Positions 1-7,117 of a stretch of DNA of 35,554 bases are shown in pieces. The notes beneath the pieces are model-generated. The model searched no databases, was not told the DNA's origin, and saw nothing but the letters and a program-made list of their open reading frames with translations. Source of the stretch: Oscillospiraceae bacterium (GTDB lineage: Bacteria > Bacillota > Clostridia > Oscillospirales > Ruminococcaceae); NCBI GenBank assembly GCA_016295145.1, contig JAEDLR010000011.1, forward strand, positions 1 through 35,554, in the 5' to 3' direction. The number at the start of each line of letters is the position of its first letter. Position 1 is the first letter of the stretch. A program made the translations under genes and the position numbers.

Positions 1-1046
1 ATATGATTCCTGTACAGGACGGCATTCGCGGAGAGCTGAAGGTGCAGGAGAACTACACCGATTTCGTGCTGCTCAAATCCGATGGCATACCCACCTATCA
101 CTTTGCCCATGTCTGTGACGATCACTTTATGCGCACCACCCACGTTCTGCGCGATGAAAGCTGGCTTGCCACACTGCCCATCCATGTGCAGTTGTTTGAT
201 ATATTAGGCTGGGAGCGTCCGCTGTATTGCCATACCGCTACCCTGATGAAGATGGACGGCACTTCCAAACGCAAGCTTTCCAAGCGCAAGGATCCCGAAC
301 TGGCACTTTCCTACTACCGCGCAGAGGGGTTCCCGCCTGAGGCGGTACAGCAGTATCTGCTTACAGTACTCAACAGCAATTTTGAGGAATGGCGCCTGGC
401 AAATCCCACGGCAGATTCCCGTGCGTTCACATTCTCTCTGGAGAAGATGAGCAGTTCGGGTGCGCTGTTTGATCTGGCAAAGCTTGACCACATCGCAAAG
501 GAATATCTCTCCTTCCAGACCGCAGAATTTGTGTTTGAGCATCTGCTGGCATGGGTGAAGGAATACCGTACACCCGAAGAAGCCGCCCGTCTGGAGCACA
601 ACCGCGACTATTATCTGGCGGCACTGAATATCGGCAGAGGTGGCGACAAGCCCCGTAAGGACTTCGGCAGTTGGCAGCAGGCATATGATTTCCTGGCGTT
701 CTACGACACTGCACGGTTTACCCGTGAAGATGCCTGCCCGGAGAACATCTCTCCGGAGCACAAAAAAGAGATCCTGACCCGTTACCTCGCCACCATGGAT
801 TTTGCAGATGATTCGACCGTGTGGTTTGGCAAGGTCAAGGAGATCGCCGATGCTCTGGGCTACGCGGTACAGGTGAAAAAGTACAAGAAAAATCCTGAGC
901 TGTACCCCGGCAGCATTGTAGATGTGAGCAATCTGATCCGTGTGGCACTGACGGGTCGCTGCAATTCCCCCGATCTGTGGGAGATCAGCCATGTGCTAGG
1001 CGAGGCAGAAACCCGCCGCCGCATTGAAGAATACGCTGCCCTATGA
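1..1046 (+). CDS. gltX: Glutamyl-tRNA synthetase, C-terminal part (5' end outside window)
   Basis: Class I aminoacyl-tRNA synthetase that charges tRNA-Glu in the cytoplasm. The frame is open to the left edge, so the Rossmann-fold N-terminus with its HIGH motif lies outside. Visible here are the GluRS hallmark stretch around nt 80-220 (DGIPTYHFAHVCDDH, then THVLRDESW and the LGW segment) and the KMSKS-type loop written KLSKRKDP near nt 280-300, followed by the helical anticodon-binding region. The C-terminus resembles the roughly 550-residue GluRS form common in Clostridia; that length comparison is from family knowledge, since only about 350 residues are visible. The stop overlaps the start of the next gene (ATGA), implying translational coupling. 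GlnRS is the main alternative; the Clostridia-like tail favours GluRS. Confidence 0.92.
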   Translation, partial: MIPVQDGIRGELKVQENYTDFVLLKSDGIPTYHFAHVCDDHFMRTTHVLRDESWLATLPIHVQLFDILGWERPLYCHTATLMKMDGTSKRKLSKRKDPELALSYYRAEGFPPEAVQQYLLTVLNSNFEEWRLANPTADSRAFTFSLEKMSSSGALFDLAKLDHIAKEYLSFQTAEFVFEHLLAWVKEYRTPEEAARLEHNRDYYLAALNIGRGGDKPRKDFGSWQQAYDFLAFYDTARFTREDACPENISPEHKKEILTRYLATMDFADDSTVWFGKVKEIADALGYAVQVKKYKKNPELYPGSIVDVSNLIRVALTGRCNSPDLWEISHVLGEAETRRRIEEYAAL

Positions 1047-1237
1047 CCATGCCGATACAATGTCTGCGCTGTGGTGCGGAAATGAAACCCGCCATGCCTG
1101 TTCCCAGTGGCACAAAGCATCCGCTGCTGCGTGAGGCAAACCGCCTGATGACGCAGGTGCTGCATATCACCATGTATGAATGCACAGGCTGCGGCAAAAT
1201 CGAATTTTTCAGGCATAAGTCCTTAAAAGATACATGA
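1043..1237 (+). CDS. Small zinc-ribbon protein
   Basis: A 64-residue protein with two CxxC knuckles, C7/C10 and C47/C50, separated by about 36 residues, which is the layout of a single zinc ribbon. The start overlaps the gltX stop by four bases (ATGA), so it is probably translated by coupling from the same mRNA. There is no signal peptide or membrane segment, so a cytoplasmic protein is expected. Its function is not recognised; small ribbons like this bind nucleic acid or act as protein adaptors, but nothing in the sequence decides between these. The coding call rests on the cysteine pattern and the tight spacing. Confidence 0.75.
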   Translation: MTMPIQCLRCGAEMKPAMPVPSGTKHPLLREANRLMTQVLHITMYECTGCGKIEFFRHKSLKDT

Positions 1238-1242
1238 TATCC

Positions 1243-1278
1243 ACAGCCGTCTTGCGTTGCACAGGACGGCTGTTCATT
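1243..1278 (+). terminator. Probable terminator after gltX and the zinc-ribbon gene
   Basis: Nine-base arms ACAGCCGTC (1243-1251) and GACGGCTGT (1265-1273) form a stem, followed by a short T-containing tail (TTCATTCT). The tail is weak for an intrinsic terminator. A second small hairpin (CACGGAG/CTCCGTG, 1291-1307) follows directly. The rest of 1238-1528 holds only the promoter of the next gene. Confidence 0.55.
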
Positions 1279-1385
1279 CTGTAGAACCCTCACGGAGCAC
1301 CTCCGTGGACAGGCTGTTGCTGACATTCTGCATGGTCGGGGCTTTCCACTGCCGCGCAGAGCATGAGAAATTTCTGTGAAAGCCC

Positions 1386-1414
1386 TTGCCAATATGTCGA
1401 AAGTATGTTATAAT
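1386..1414 (+). promoter_or_regulatory. Sigma-A type promoter for the VanY-like gene
   Basis: TTGCCA (1386-1391), a 17-base spacer, then TATAAT (1409-1414). The start codon lies about 115 bases downstream, leaving an untranslated leader of roughly 105 bases with no recognised riboswitch. Confidence 0.7.
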
Positions 1415-1528
1415 GATAAAATCGAATCAGATGCATCCTTTCGATGCTGCGGAAGTGATGGCAACACCGTGCAAAGCCGATAGACGGGCTTTGTACGGTA
1501 GTGCCTGGAAATAGATGGAGGTTTTACT

Positions 1529-2482
1529 ATGGCTCGCCGTCGTATTTTGTGGGGACGCGTTTTTGCATCCGCCTGTGTATTGATCGCTTTGGTTTTCCTG
1601 CTCGGTGCCTGTGTCAGCTCCTGCTTTGGGGGAGATGACAACAACAGCTCTGTGTCCGGCCCGATTATCGTTTCTACCCCGGATAGCTCCCTGACAGACC
1701 CCGGCTCCTCTGCAGTGGATTCTACACCTTCGAATCCCTCTTCCTCCACGCTGAACAGCTATACGGAGATCACCGTGGAGCCTGCACAGATCTATTCCGG
1801 CAATCTGGTACTGGTCAACAACAGTTATGCTTCCCATCTCTCGGAGGAAGAACTGGCACTGGAAGCAGTGGCCTATGCCGCCGGTAAGCCCGATTGCTAC
1901 ACGGTTTCCTACCCTGCAAGAACCCTGCTCAACAGCACCGCCCTCACATCCTTCAACAAACTGATGGAAGCCTACTTCGCCGCTACTGCCAACAAAGAGA
2001 TCATGGTCAACGACGGCTATCTGGCAAAGAACGCCCCCAAAAGCACCGAGGAATCTTCTTGCGGTCTGAGCATTCAGCTGCACCTGAATAAGGCAAACGG
2101 CGGTTTTGGCTATATCACCAATACATCGCCCTATTCGTGGCTCTACGATCACATGGCGGACTACGGCTATATTCTGCGCTACCCCGAAGGCAAAGAAGAT
2201 CTGACGGGAAACACCGCCACCGATACGGTCATTCGCTATGTGGGCACGCCCCATGCGAAATATATGACGGAATACAATCTCTGCCTGGAGGAATATCTCA
2301 CGCAGATGAAGGAGAAATACGAATACGGCAAAGGAATGCTGCATTATGATGATCATATCATCTACTATGTGCCTGCAAATCTCACAGGCAGCACAACCGT
2401 ACCCGTACCCAACAAAGAGGATTATACCATCAGCGGCAATAACATCGACGGCTTTATTATCACCGTAGATGAAAGCAATTGA
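1529..2482 (+). CDS. Secreted VanY-like (peptidase M15B fold) protein without catalytic residues
   Basis: 317 residues. The start is fixed by GGAGG at about 1518. Residues 1-35 are a basic stretch and hydrophobic segment ending in LLGACVSSC, a signal anchor or lipobox-like sequence, followed by a Ser/Pro/Thr-rich linker to about residue 75. The remainder follows the D-Ala-D-Ala carboxypeptidase VanY outline: LVLVNNSY, a long helical part, WLYDHMADYGYILRYPEGKEDLTG, then RYVGTPHAKYM and CLEEYL. In active VanY enzymes zinc is bound by SEHQTGLAxD and the catalytic site completed by EPWHxRYVG. Here the matching stretches read EESSCGLSIQ and TDTVIRYVG, so the His, Asp, Glu and second His positions are all replaced. 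The fold call is good. The protein is probably a non-catalytic peptidoglycan-binding or regulatory relative. Confidence 0.8.
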   Translation: MARRRILWGRVFASACVLIALVFLLGACVSSCFGGDDNNSSVSGPIIVSTPDSSLTDPGSSAVDSTPSNPSSSTLNSYTEITVEPAQIYSGNLVLVNNSYASHLSEEELALEAVAYAAGKPDCYTVSYPARTLLNSTALTSFNKLMEAYFAATANKEIMVNDGYLAKNAPKSTEESSCGLSIQLHLNKANGGFGYITNTSPYSWLYDHMADYGYILRYPEGKEDLTGNTATDTVIRYVGTPHAKYMTEYNLCLEEYLTQMKEKYEYGKGMLHYDDHIIYYVPANLTGSTTVPVPNKEDYTISGNNIDGFIITVDESN

Positions 2483-3065
2483 TGCTGGCATGGCATGGAA
2501 ACATCCCGCAGGGGACGGCGAACAGAAAGGTTTCTTTTCACGGTTCCGAAAACGCCGCTCTGCACCTGCATACACTGTCATACTGCTGCCGAGATTGATC
2601 TGCTGTATGAATCAGATGCTGTATGTCAATCTGACCAATGACTTTGCCTGCCTGCGCAACACCAGAACCGAATGCATCTTCCGCCATCAGCAAAACGGCC
2701 TTCGCCTTTGTATTTCGGTGATGCAAAGCGACCTGCCCATTCATAGGATCACTGCCGAAGAACTTTGCACCGCGCTGGGCAAACGACTGATTCCCTCGTA
2801 CCAAACAGAAAGCGACCGCTTGCAGATTCATGAACAGGTGCGCGGATTTGTCAAGCACTCCCCTAGCCTACGGGTACATTTTACCGTCGGCGGCGGTGCA
2901 AAGGCAGAGGAACACGCGCTGTATCTGCTGCAATGGAATCACAAGCTGTATGCGGCTGCCTTTTCGAGCATTACTGAGCAAAATGCTCCGCTGATCGCAC
3001 CCATTTGTGCAAGCATTTCGCTGCGGCATCATCACCCTGAAAAAGGGCAATTGCCCAATGTATAA
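2469..3065 (+). CDS. Hypothetical protein, possibly coupled to the VanY-like gene
   Basis: An open frame of 198 codons that begins 14 bases before the end of the VanY-like gene and stops just before a clear terminator, which supports it being the last gene of that transcript. The product is mixed in composition with no signal peptide or long membrane segment. The central and C-terminal parts (from about residue 46 onward) look protein-like, with alternating hydrophobic pattern and a VHFTVGGGAKAEEHALYLLQW stretch whose first 20 residues suggest beta strand, turn and helix. I do not recognise a family. No ribosome binding site is convincing: starts at 2469, 2490 and 2607 are all possible. The first is chosen because of the overlap. 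Confidence 0.55.
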   Translation: MKAIDAGMAWKHPAGDGEQKGFFSRFRKRRSAPAYTVILLPRLICCMNQMLYVNLTNDFACLRNTRTECIFRHQQNGLRLCISVMQSDLPIHRITAEELCTALGKRLIPSYQTESDRLQIHEQVRGFVKHSPSLRVHFTVGGGAKAEEHALYLLQWNHKLYAAAFSSITEQNAPLIAPICASISLRHHHPEKGQLPNV

Positions 3066-3078
3066 TAGTAAACATAAG

Positions 3079-3110
3079 ATCTCCGGGAATGCTATTTTCC
3101 GGAGATTTTT
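3079..3110 (+). terminator. Intrinsic terminator
   Basis: Arms ATCTCCGG (3079-3086) and CCGGAGAT (3099-3106) followed by a T run. It closes the VanY-like/hypothetical transcript. Confidence 0.85.
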
Positions 3111-3125
3111 GCTTGTAGAAAAAAG

Positions 3126-3168
3126 TCATGATAACAGTTTCGGTCAAGCCTTTTCAAAGGCTTGCAGG
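3126..3168 (+). repeat. Dispersed intergenic repeat, copy 1
   Basis: A 43-base stretch running TCATGATAACAGTTTCGG... to ...GGCTTGCAGG that recurs at 23616-23658 with two mismatches. It contains a small inverted repeat (AAGCC...GGCTT). It lies between a terminator and a promoter, i.e. purely intergenic. Confidence 0.8.
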
Positions 3169-3250
3169 GTCAAGGGACAGCGGATTACCCTTGCGCCGTA
3201 CTTCCGGCGCGCGGAGAATCGGGGTGCGTCAAAAACGCCCCACCAAAGGC

Positions 3251-3279
3251 TTGACTTTTCCTCTGATATGATGTACACT
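3251..3279 (+). promoter_or_regulatory. Sigma-A type promoter of the SOS-controlled operon
   Basis: TTGACT (3251-3256), 17-base spacer, TACACT (3274-3279). The LexA-type operator at 3286-3303 sits where transcription should begin, so repressor binding would block initiation. Confidence 0.7.
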
Positions 3280-3285
3280 AGGAAT

Positions 3286-3303
3286 ACAGAACATTTGTTC
3301 TGT
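3286..3303. promoter_or_regulatory. LexA (SOS) operator
   Basis: ACAGAACATTTGTTCTGT is an 18-base dyad with perfect 8-base arms and contains GAAC-N4-GTTC, the core of the Gram-positive LexA box (Bacillus form CGAACN4GTTCG). Its position immediately after the -10 element is typical for a LexA-repressed promoter. Confidence 0.8.
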
Positions 3304-3346
3304 TTGTCTTCGCCACGGAACCGATCATCATAAGGAGGACGAAACC

Positions 3347-3634
3347 ATGAGCCGAATCACACAAACCATGTCACTGAGTTCTGCAGCCGATTGCTACATC
3401 CGCATGGAGCAGGAATACCGTCAAGCGGTTGCCGCCGTACTGAAAGCGCGCAACATCGCAAAAGAACAACTGAAAGCGTCACGCAACAATATCCGCGCTA
3501 CATACCAATCAGCGTTACAGCAAAAGCGTCTTGAACAGAAAATCGAGCTGCTGACCGATGAATACTACTGCCTTTGTGATGCGCTGCGCTCAATCTGCAT
3601 TTACGCACGCCATCAGGAACAGGAGGGTACATGA
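3347..3634 (+). CDS. Small alpha-helical (coiled-coil) protein, SOS-controlled
   Basis: 95 residues, start supported by GGAGG at about 3333. From about residue 15 the sequence is almost continuous charged helix (MEQEYRQAVAAVLKARN, then LQQKRLEQKIELLTDEYYCL), suggesting a helical hairpin or coiled coil. No enzymatic motif or membrane segment is visible and I do not recognise a family. It is the first gene behind the LexA operator and its stop overlaps the start of the sigma-like gene by four bases (ATGA), so the two are co-translated. A role as partner or modulator of the downstream regulator, like the small genes in phage control regions, is plausible but only inferred from context. Confidence 0.75.
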   Translation: MSRITQTMSLSSAADCYIRMEQEYRQAVAAVLKARNIAKEQLKASRNNIRATYQSALQQKRLEQKIELLTDEYYCLCDALRSICIYARHQEQEGT

Positions 3635-3969
3635 GACGAAAACGGACTGTTTATTCCGATGCGGTATTGGCGTTTGACCCCGTATTTGTCAAGTCTTGTG
3701 CCGAATCCATACAGGTGGCTTTCGGTATGGCAGACCAGAACAACAACAGTGCCCGGCATAAGGCACTAACACGTATGCTGCACCGTGCTATGCGCACAGA
3801 GCTGACACCCGCCCAGCGCAGTTACTGCCTTGCCTACTACGAAGAAGGCATGACCATGAAAGAGATTGCACAGCGTTACGGCGTAGATGAATCCACTGTA
3901 TCACGCACCATACGCCGCGGGCAACGCAGATTGTTCAAGCTGCTGCAAATCATGGCAGTCCACCGCTGA
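3631..3969 (+). CDS. Sigma-70 region 4-like (ArpU/Xpf-type) transcription regulator
   Basis: 112 residues. The C-terminal half, from LTPAQRSYCLAYYEEGMT through MKEIAQRYGVDESTVSRTIR to RGQRRLFKLL, is a clear sigma region 4 helix-turn-helix that would contact -35 DNA. No region 2 is present, so it is not a complete sigma factor. This is the design of phage late-gene activators such as ArpU-like proteins and the Xpf factor of the defective phage PBSX. Residues 1-45 have no recognised domain. The gene is second in an operon behind a LexA box, so DNA damage should induce it. A phage head/packaging module is encoded from 18411 down to 11246, and this protein could be its activator, but that link is inference only. 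Confidence 0.85.
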   Translation: MRRKRTVYSDAVLAFDPVFVKSCAESIQVAFGMADQNNNSARHKALTRMLHRAMRTELTPAQRSYCLAYYEEGMTMKEIAQRYGVDESTVSRTIRRGQRRLFKLLQIMAVHR

Positions 3970-4067
3970 TCGCCCGTGATCCCATACCATACATCGGCAA
4001 TAGCATCGTATCGCACATCGAAAAAGCAAAACATGATGATGTGTTTGTGCAGTTTCTGTGAAATCAC

Positions 4068-4096
4068 TTGCAATTTTTGCCTGAGTATGCTATACT
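4068..4096 (+). promoter_or_regulatory. Promoter of the TerB-like gene
   Basis: TTGCAA (4068-4073), 17-base spacer, extended -10 TGCTATACT with TATACT at 4091-4096. Confidence 0.75.
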
Positions 4097-4105
4097 GAAT
4101 ACATA

Positions 4106-4121
4106 GGGTGATATATCACCC
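4106..4121. promoter_or_regulatory. Palindrome at the transcription start of the TerB-like gene
   Basis: GGGTGATATATCACCC is a perfect 16-base palindrome ten bases after the -10 box. It may be an operator or a 5' hairpin. A related but imperfect sequence occupies the same place upstream of pspA (9754-9771). Confidence 0.5.
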
Positions 4122-4148
4122 ATTTGATGAGGAAAGGATTTGTGTGCT

Positions 4149-4574
4149 ATGTTTTTACATGAGCTTGGCCCCATTGAATCGGAGGCTTTTCTGACGCTTG
4201 CTTCGGAGATCATTGAAGATGACGGCATTGTAGATGTGGAAGAGGCAAAGGTGCTGGAGCAGTACGCCAAGGATATGCATATAAGCGGTTTTTCTTACGA
4301 TGCTGCTGCCTGCAACGCTGCCCGTGATACCCTCGCGCAATTGCCTGAGCTGCTCAAGCGCAAGGTGTATATGGAGCTGTTCTCGGTTGCAATCTACGAT
4401 AGCTTTGAGGATATCAACGAACGCCGCACTTTGAACTCGCTGCGCGATGCTTTCGGCTTTGATAACCGCATCTGCCGGGCATTGGAATCCTGTGTGCTGG
4501 ATCTGTACAGCGTGTATGCTGCCATTGACGAGGCACTCACAATGCCTGCAACACCTGCATCCATCGCGGAATAA
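4149..4574 (+). CDS. TerB-like all-helical protein
   Basis: 141 residues starting at ATG 4149 behind GAGGAAAGG. An all-helical protein with an acidic first helix pair, LASEIIEDDGIVDVEEAKVL, which resembles the TerB/DjlA-N pattern in which an acidic DG-containing turn joins two helices. Several further helices follow (LPELLKRKVYMELFSVA, LNSLRDAFGF). There is no signal peptide or membrane segment, so it should be cytoplasmic. TerB-type domains are associated with envelope or metal stress in other bacteria, but the assignment here is by pattern only. It is a single-gene transcript with its own promoter and terminator, and its promoter region resembles that of pspA. Confidence 0.7.
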   Translation: MFLHELGPIESEAFLTLASEIIEDDGIVDVEEAKVLEQYAKDMHISGFSYDAAACNAARDTLAQLPELLKRKVYMELFSVAIYDSFEDINERRTLNSLRDAFGFDNRICRALESCVLDLYSVYAAIDEALTMPATPASIAE

Positions 4575-4596
4575 ACGCGGATGCGATCACTTTTCT

Positions 4597-4628
4597 CTGT
4601 ATATGCGCAATGCATACACAGTTTTTTT
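4597..4628 (+). terminator. Intrinsic terminator after the TerB-like gene
   Basis: A hairpin made from CTGTATATGC and GCATACACAG (one mismatch) followed by seven T residues at 4622-4628. Confidence 0.8.
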
Positions 4629-4667
4629 ATGGGAACGCTACCGCCCATAAAATACCACCTGCAGGGC

Positions 4668-4696
4668 TTGCAATTTCATAACGATTGTGCTATAAT
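4668..4696 (+). promoter_or_regulatory. Promoter of the GT2-GtrA operon
   Basis: TTGCAA (4668-4673), 17-base spacer, extended -10 TGCTATAAT with TATAAT at 4691-4696. The start codon is about 150 bases further on. A small stem (AGCCCTTGGGCT, 4814-4825) lies just before the ribosome binding site. Confidence 0.8.
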
Positions 4697-4845
4697 GGTG
4701 TTGTATTGCGTTGTGCCGTTTTGAAAAGCAATCACGCATTCAGACTGCTTTCAGCAATCGGATGTATCATCAGTCTGTGTTTTCAACGCACACACAAAAC
4801 AAGATGAAAAAACAGCCCTTGGGCTTTGTTCAGGAGTCGCTTTCT

Positions 4846-5922
4846 ATGACTTATCATAATCAGGATGTAACCGTCATCATTCCCTCTCTCGACCCCGATG
4901 ACCGTTTGCTGCGCGTCGTGGAAAATATCCGCAAGCGCGGGTTCTCCGATATTGTGCTGGTAAATGATGGCTCTGCCACAAAAAACCTGCACTACTTTGA
5001 AGAAGCTGCCGACCGCTTCGGTTGCGCGGTGCTGCATCACCCAAAGAATCTCGGCAAGGGCAGAGCGCTCAAAACCGCGTTTCAATGGTATCTTGAAAAC
5101 CGCCGTTCTTCCATCGGCTGTGTGACCATTGACGGCGATGACCAGCATCACCCTGAGGATATTGAAGCCTGCGTGCAACGTATGCGTGAGGATGGCGGCA
5201 AAAGTATCGTACTCGGTTGCAGAGACTTCTCTGCGGAAAATGTACCGCCCAAAAGCCGCTTCGGCAACAAATGTACCTCGTTTGTATTCCGTACCTTCTG
5301 CGGATTGAAAGTATCCGATACCCAGACGGGTCTGCGTGTGTTTCCCAATGCGGTGATCCCCACCATGTGCCAGGTAGACGGCGAACGCTTTGAGTACGAA
5401 ACCAATATGTTGCTGGTATGCAAAAACAAAAAAATCCCACTGCTGGAGCAGAAGATACGCACCATTTATATTGACGACAACTCTACCACGCATTTTCGTC
5501 CCATTCGCGATTCGCTGCGTGTGTACGGTATTATCATTCGCTTCTTTTGCAGCTCGATTCTCTCGTTCCTCATTGATAACGCCCTGTTCAATCTGCTGTT
5601 CACACCGTTCAAGCATTTCATCGGTGCCGACCCTGCCGTATGGCTTGCAACACTGATTGCCCGTGTGGTCAGTTCCCTGTTTAACTACACCATGAACCGC
5701 AAGGCGGTGTTCAAGAGTGATGCCCCCATCCGCGCCACAGTGTTCCGTTATTACATTCTCTGTGCGGTGCAAATGGCGGTCTCTGCCGGACTGGTATGGC
5801 TGCTGAGTACCCTGCTCGGCAACGGCGGATTCCTCGTGGGACTGCTGAAAATCTTGGTGGATACCCTGCTGTATTTTGTCAGCTTCCGCATTCAGCAGGA
5901 TTGGGTCTTCCGCAAGGACTAA
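4846..5922 (+). CDS. Family 2 glycosyltransferase fused to a GtrA-like membrane domain
   Basis: 358 residues; ATG 4846 chosen for CAGGAG at 4831. Residues 8-215 form a DPM1-like GT-A domain: VTVIIPSLDPDD, IVLVNDGS (DGS at 41-43), PKNLGKGRALKTAF, and the metal-binding IDGDDQHHPED (D96, D98). Such enzymes move a sugar from a nucleotide donor to undecaprenyl phosphate on the cytoplasmic face. Residues from about 225 to 358 hold four hydrophobic helices of the GtrA family, including SSLFNYTMNRKAVF and QQDWVF. The fusion suggests one protein both charges and helps flip the lipid-linked sugar. It heads an operon with a phosphodiester glycosidase-like protein and a small membrane protein, which points to a glycosylated surface polymer. 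Confidence 0.92.
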   Translation: MTYHNQDVTVIIPSLDPDDRLLRVVENIRKRGFSDIVLVNDGSATKNLHYFEEAADRFGCAVLHHPKNLGKGRALKTAFQWYLENRRSSIGCVTIDGDDQHHPEDIEACVQRMREDGGKSIVLGCRDFSAENVPPKSRFGNKCTSFVFRTFCGLKVSDTQTGLRVFPNAVIPTMCQVDGERFEYETNMLLVCKNKKIPLLEQKIRTIYIDDNSTTHFRPIRDSLRVYGIIIRFFCSSILSFLIDNALFNLLFTPFKHFIGADPAVWLATLIARVVSSLFNYTMNRKAVFKSDAPIRATVFRYYILCAVQMAVSAGLVWLLSTLLGNGGFLVGLLKILVDTLLYFVSFRIQQDWVFRKD

Positions 5923-5955
5923 CGCTCGCATTCTCCCATTGGAAAGGAATTGTTT

Positions 5956-7116
5956 ATGATCAAGAATCCCAAAGCCCCCAAAAAACCGATTGCGCTCCCC
6001 CTGATGCTGCTTGGCGATGTTGTGCTACTTGCAGCCTGTATGCTCTCCTTTTCATATTTTCATCATGTGCGCCCGCAATCCCTTGAAAACGACCCCAGTA
6101 AGCTTCCGCAAGCATCCATTCCCACCCGCGATCCCTACGGGACAAGCAGTTCGACTTCTTTTACCACAACCACGACGGGCAGCAATGCTACAACTGAACA
6201 AGGCGGTATCGAAACCACTGTTTCTGTTAATAGCGATGTCACCACAACAACATCTTATGTCAGCGGCAGCATCGGTGAAGGCACATTGACCGTCTCCACA
6301 ACCACAACCTCTGTGACAACCACCACAACCACGAAGCTGCCGGATCCGGATCCTTCCGGTTGGGGCAGCAAGTGGCCCGATAAATTCTCCTATGATGATG
6401 CCGTTGTCATCACCGAAAACTCCTACCGCAGCCATGATGTTGCCATCAACATTGAAACGCGTAAAGTGGGCAACAGTGTCGCATACATTGCAGATATCTA
6501 TGTGCGATACATTGACAACTTCAAATCGGCATTTGCAAAGGGTCAGTACGGCAAGAATATTACGGAGAATACCAAGAAAACCGCAACCGACAATCACGCG
6601 ATTCTGGCGATAAACGGCGATTACTACGGCATCCGCGATAATGGCATCATTGTGCGCAATTATGTGATGTACCGGGATACGCCCCGTGCCGATGTATGTT
6701 CTGTTTTTTACGACGGCACCGTGACCGTAGACGAAAACGACAGCTATGACCTCAATGCCGCATTGCAGAACGGTCTGTACCAGACCATGAGCTTCGGGCC
6801 GCTGCTGGTGAAAGACGGTGTGCCCAAAACCCAGTTCAGCCCCGGTATTCTGGGTGCAAATCCGCGTACGGGCTTTGGCTACTATGAGCCGGGACATTAT
6901 GTCTTTGTGACCGTAGACGGCAGACAGGAGGGTTACTCCACCGGCATGACCATGCTGGAGTTCGGGCAGTTGTTTATGGATCTGGGCTGCACCAACGCTT
7001 ATAATCTGGACGGCGGTCAGAGCGCGATGATGATCTTCAACGGTGAGGTATATAACAAGCCCTACAACGGCGGCCGCCCCACCAGCGATATTTTCTATAT
7101 CGGGGAGGTGCAGTAA
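5956..7116 (+). CDS. Membrane-anchored phosphodiester glycosidase (NAGPA) domain protein
   Basis: 386 residues starting at ATG 5956 after GGAAAGGAAT. One membrane segment lies near residues 12-36, so the bulk is extracellular. A Thr/Ser-rich linker spans about 55-133 with runs of TTTTT. The C-terminal 230 residues match the NAGPA (phosphodiester glycosidase, formerly DUF2233) family: HAILAINGDYYGIRDNGIIV, FGPLLVKDG, GANPRTGFGYY, FVTVDGRQEGYSTGMTMLE, and LGCTNAYNLDGGQSAMM. The human relative removes GlcNAc from a phosphodiester; bacterial members are thought to trim wall glycopolymers. One residue of note is Q where many members have G or S in the LDGGGS motif. The operon position after a polyprenyl-sugar synthase fits a surface glycopolymer substrate. 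Confidence 0.9.
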   Translation: MIKNPKAPKKPIALPLMLLGDVVLLAACMLSFSYFHHVRPQSLENDPSKLPQASIPTRDPYGTSSSTSFTTTTTGSNATTEQGGIETTVSVNSDVTTTTSYVSGSIGEGTLTVSTTTTSVTTTTTTKLPDPDPSGWGSKWPDKFSYDDAVVITENSYRSHDVAINIETRKVGNSVAYIADIYVRYIDNFKSAFAKGQYGKNITENTKKTATDNHAILAINGDYYGIRDNGIIVRNYVMYRDTPRADVCSVFYDGTVTVDENDSYDLNAALQNGLYQTMSFGPLLVKDGVPKTQFSPGILGANPRTGFGYYEPGHYVFVTVDGRQEGYSTGMTMLEFGQLFMDLGCTNAYNLDGGQSAMMIFNGEVYNKPYNGGRPTSDIFYIGEVQ

Positions 7117-7117
7117 T

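Noticed and set aside
2469..3065. Treating the frame after the VanY-like gene as spurious
   Set aside because: Its position between an overlapping start and a strong terminator, and a protein-like C-terminal half, favour a real gene; kept with moderate confidence.
4783..5931. Minus-strand 382-codon frame opposite the GT2-GtrA gene
   Set aside because: The plus-strand product has glycosyltransferase and GtrA motifs; the reverse frame has no motif and no ribosome binding site.
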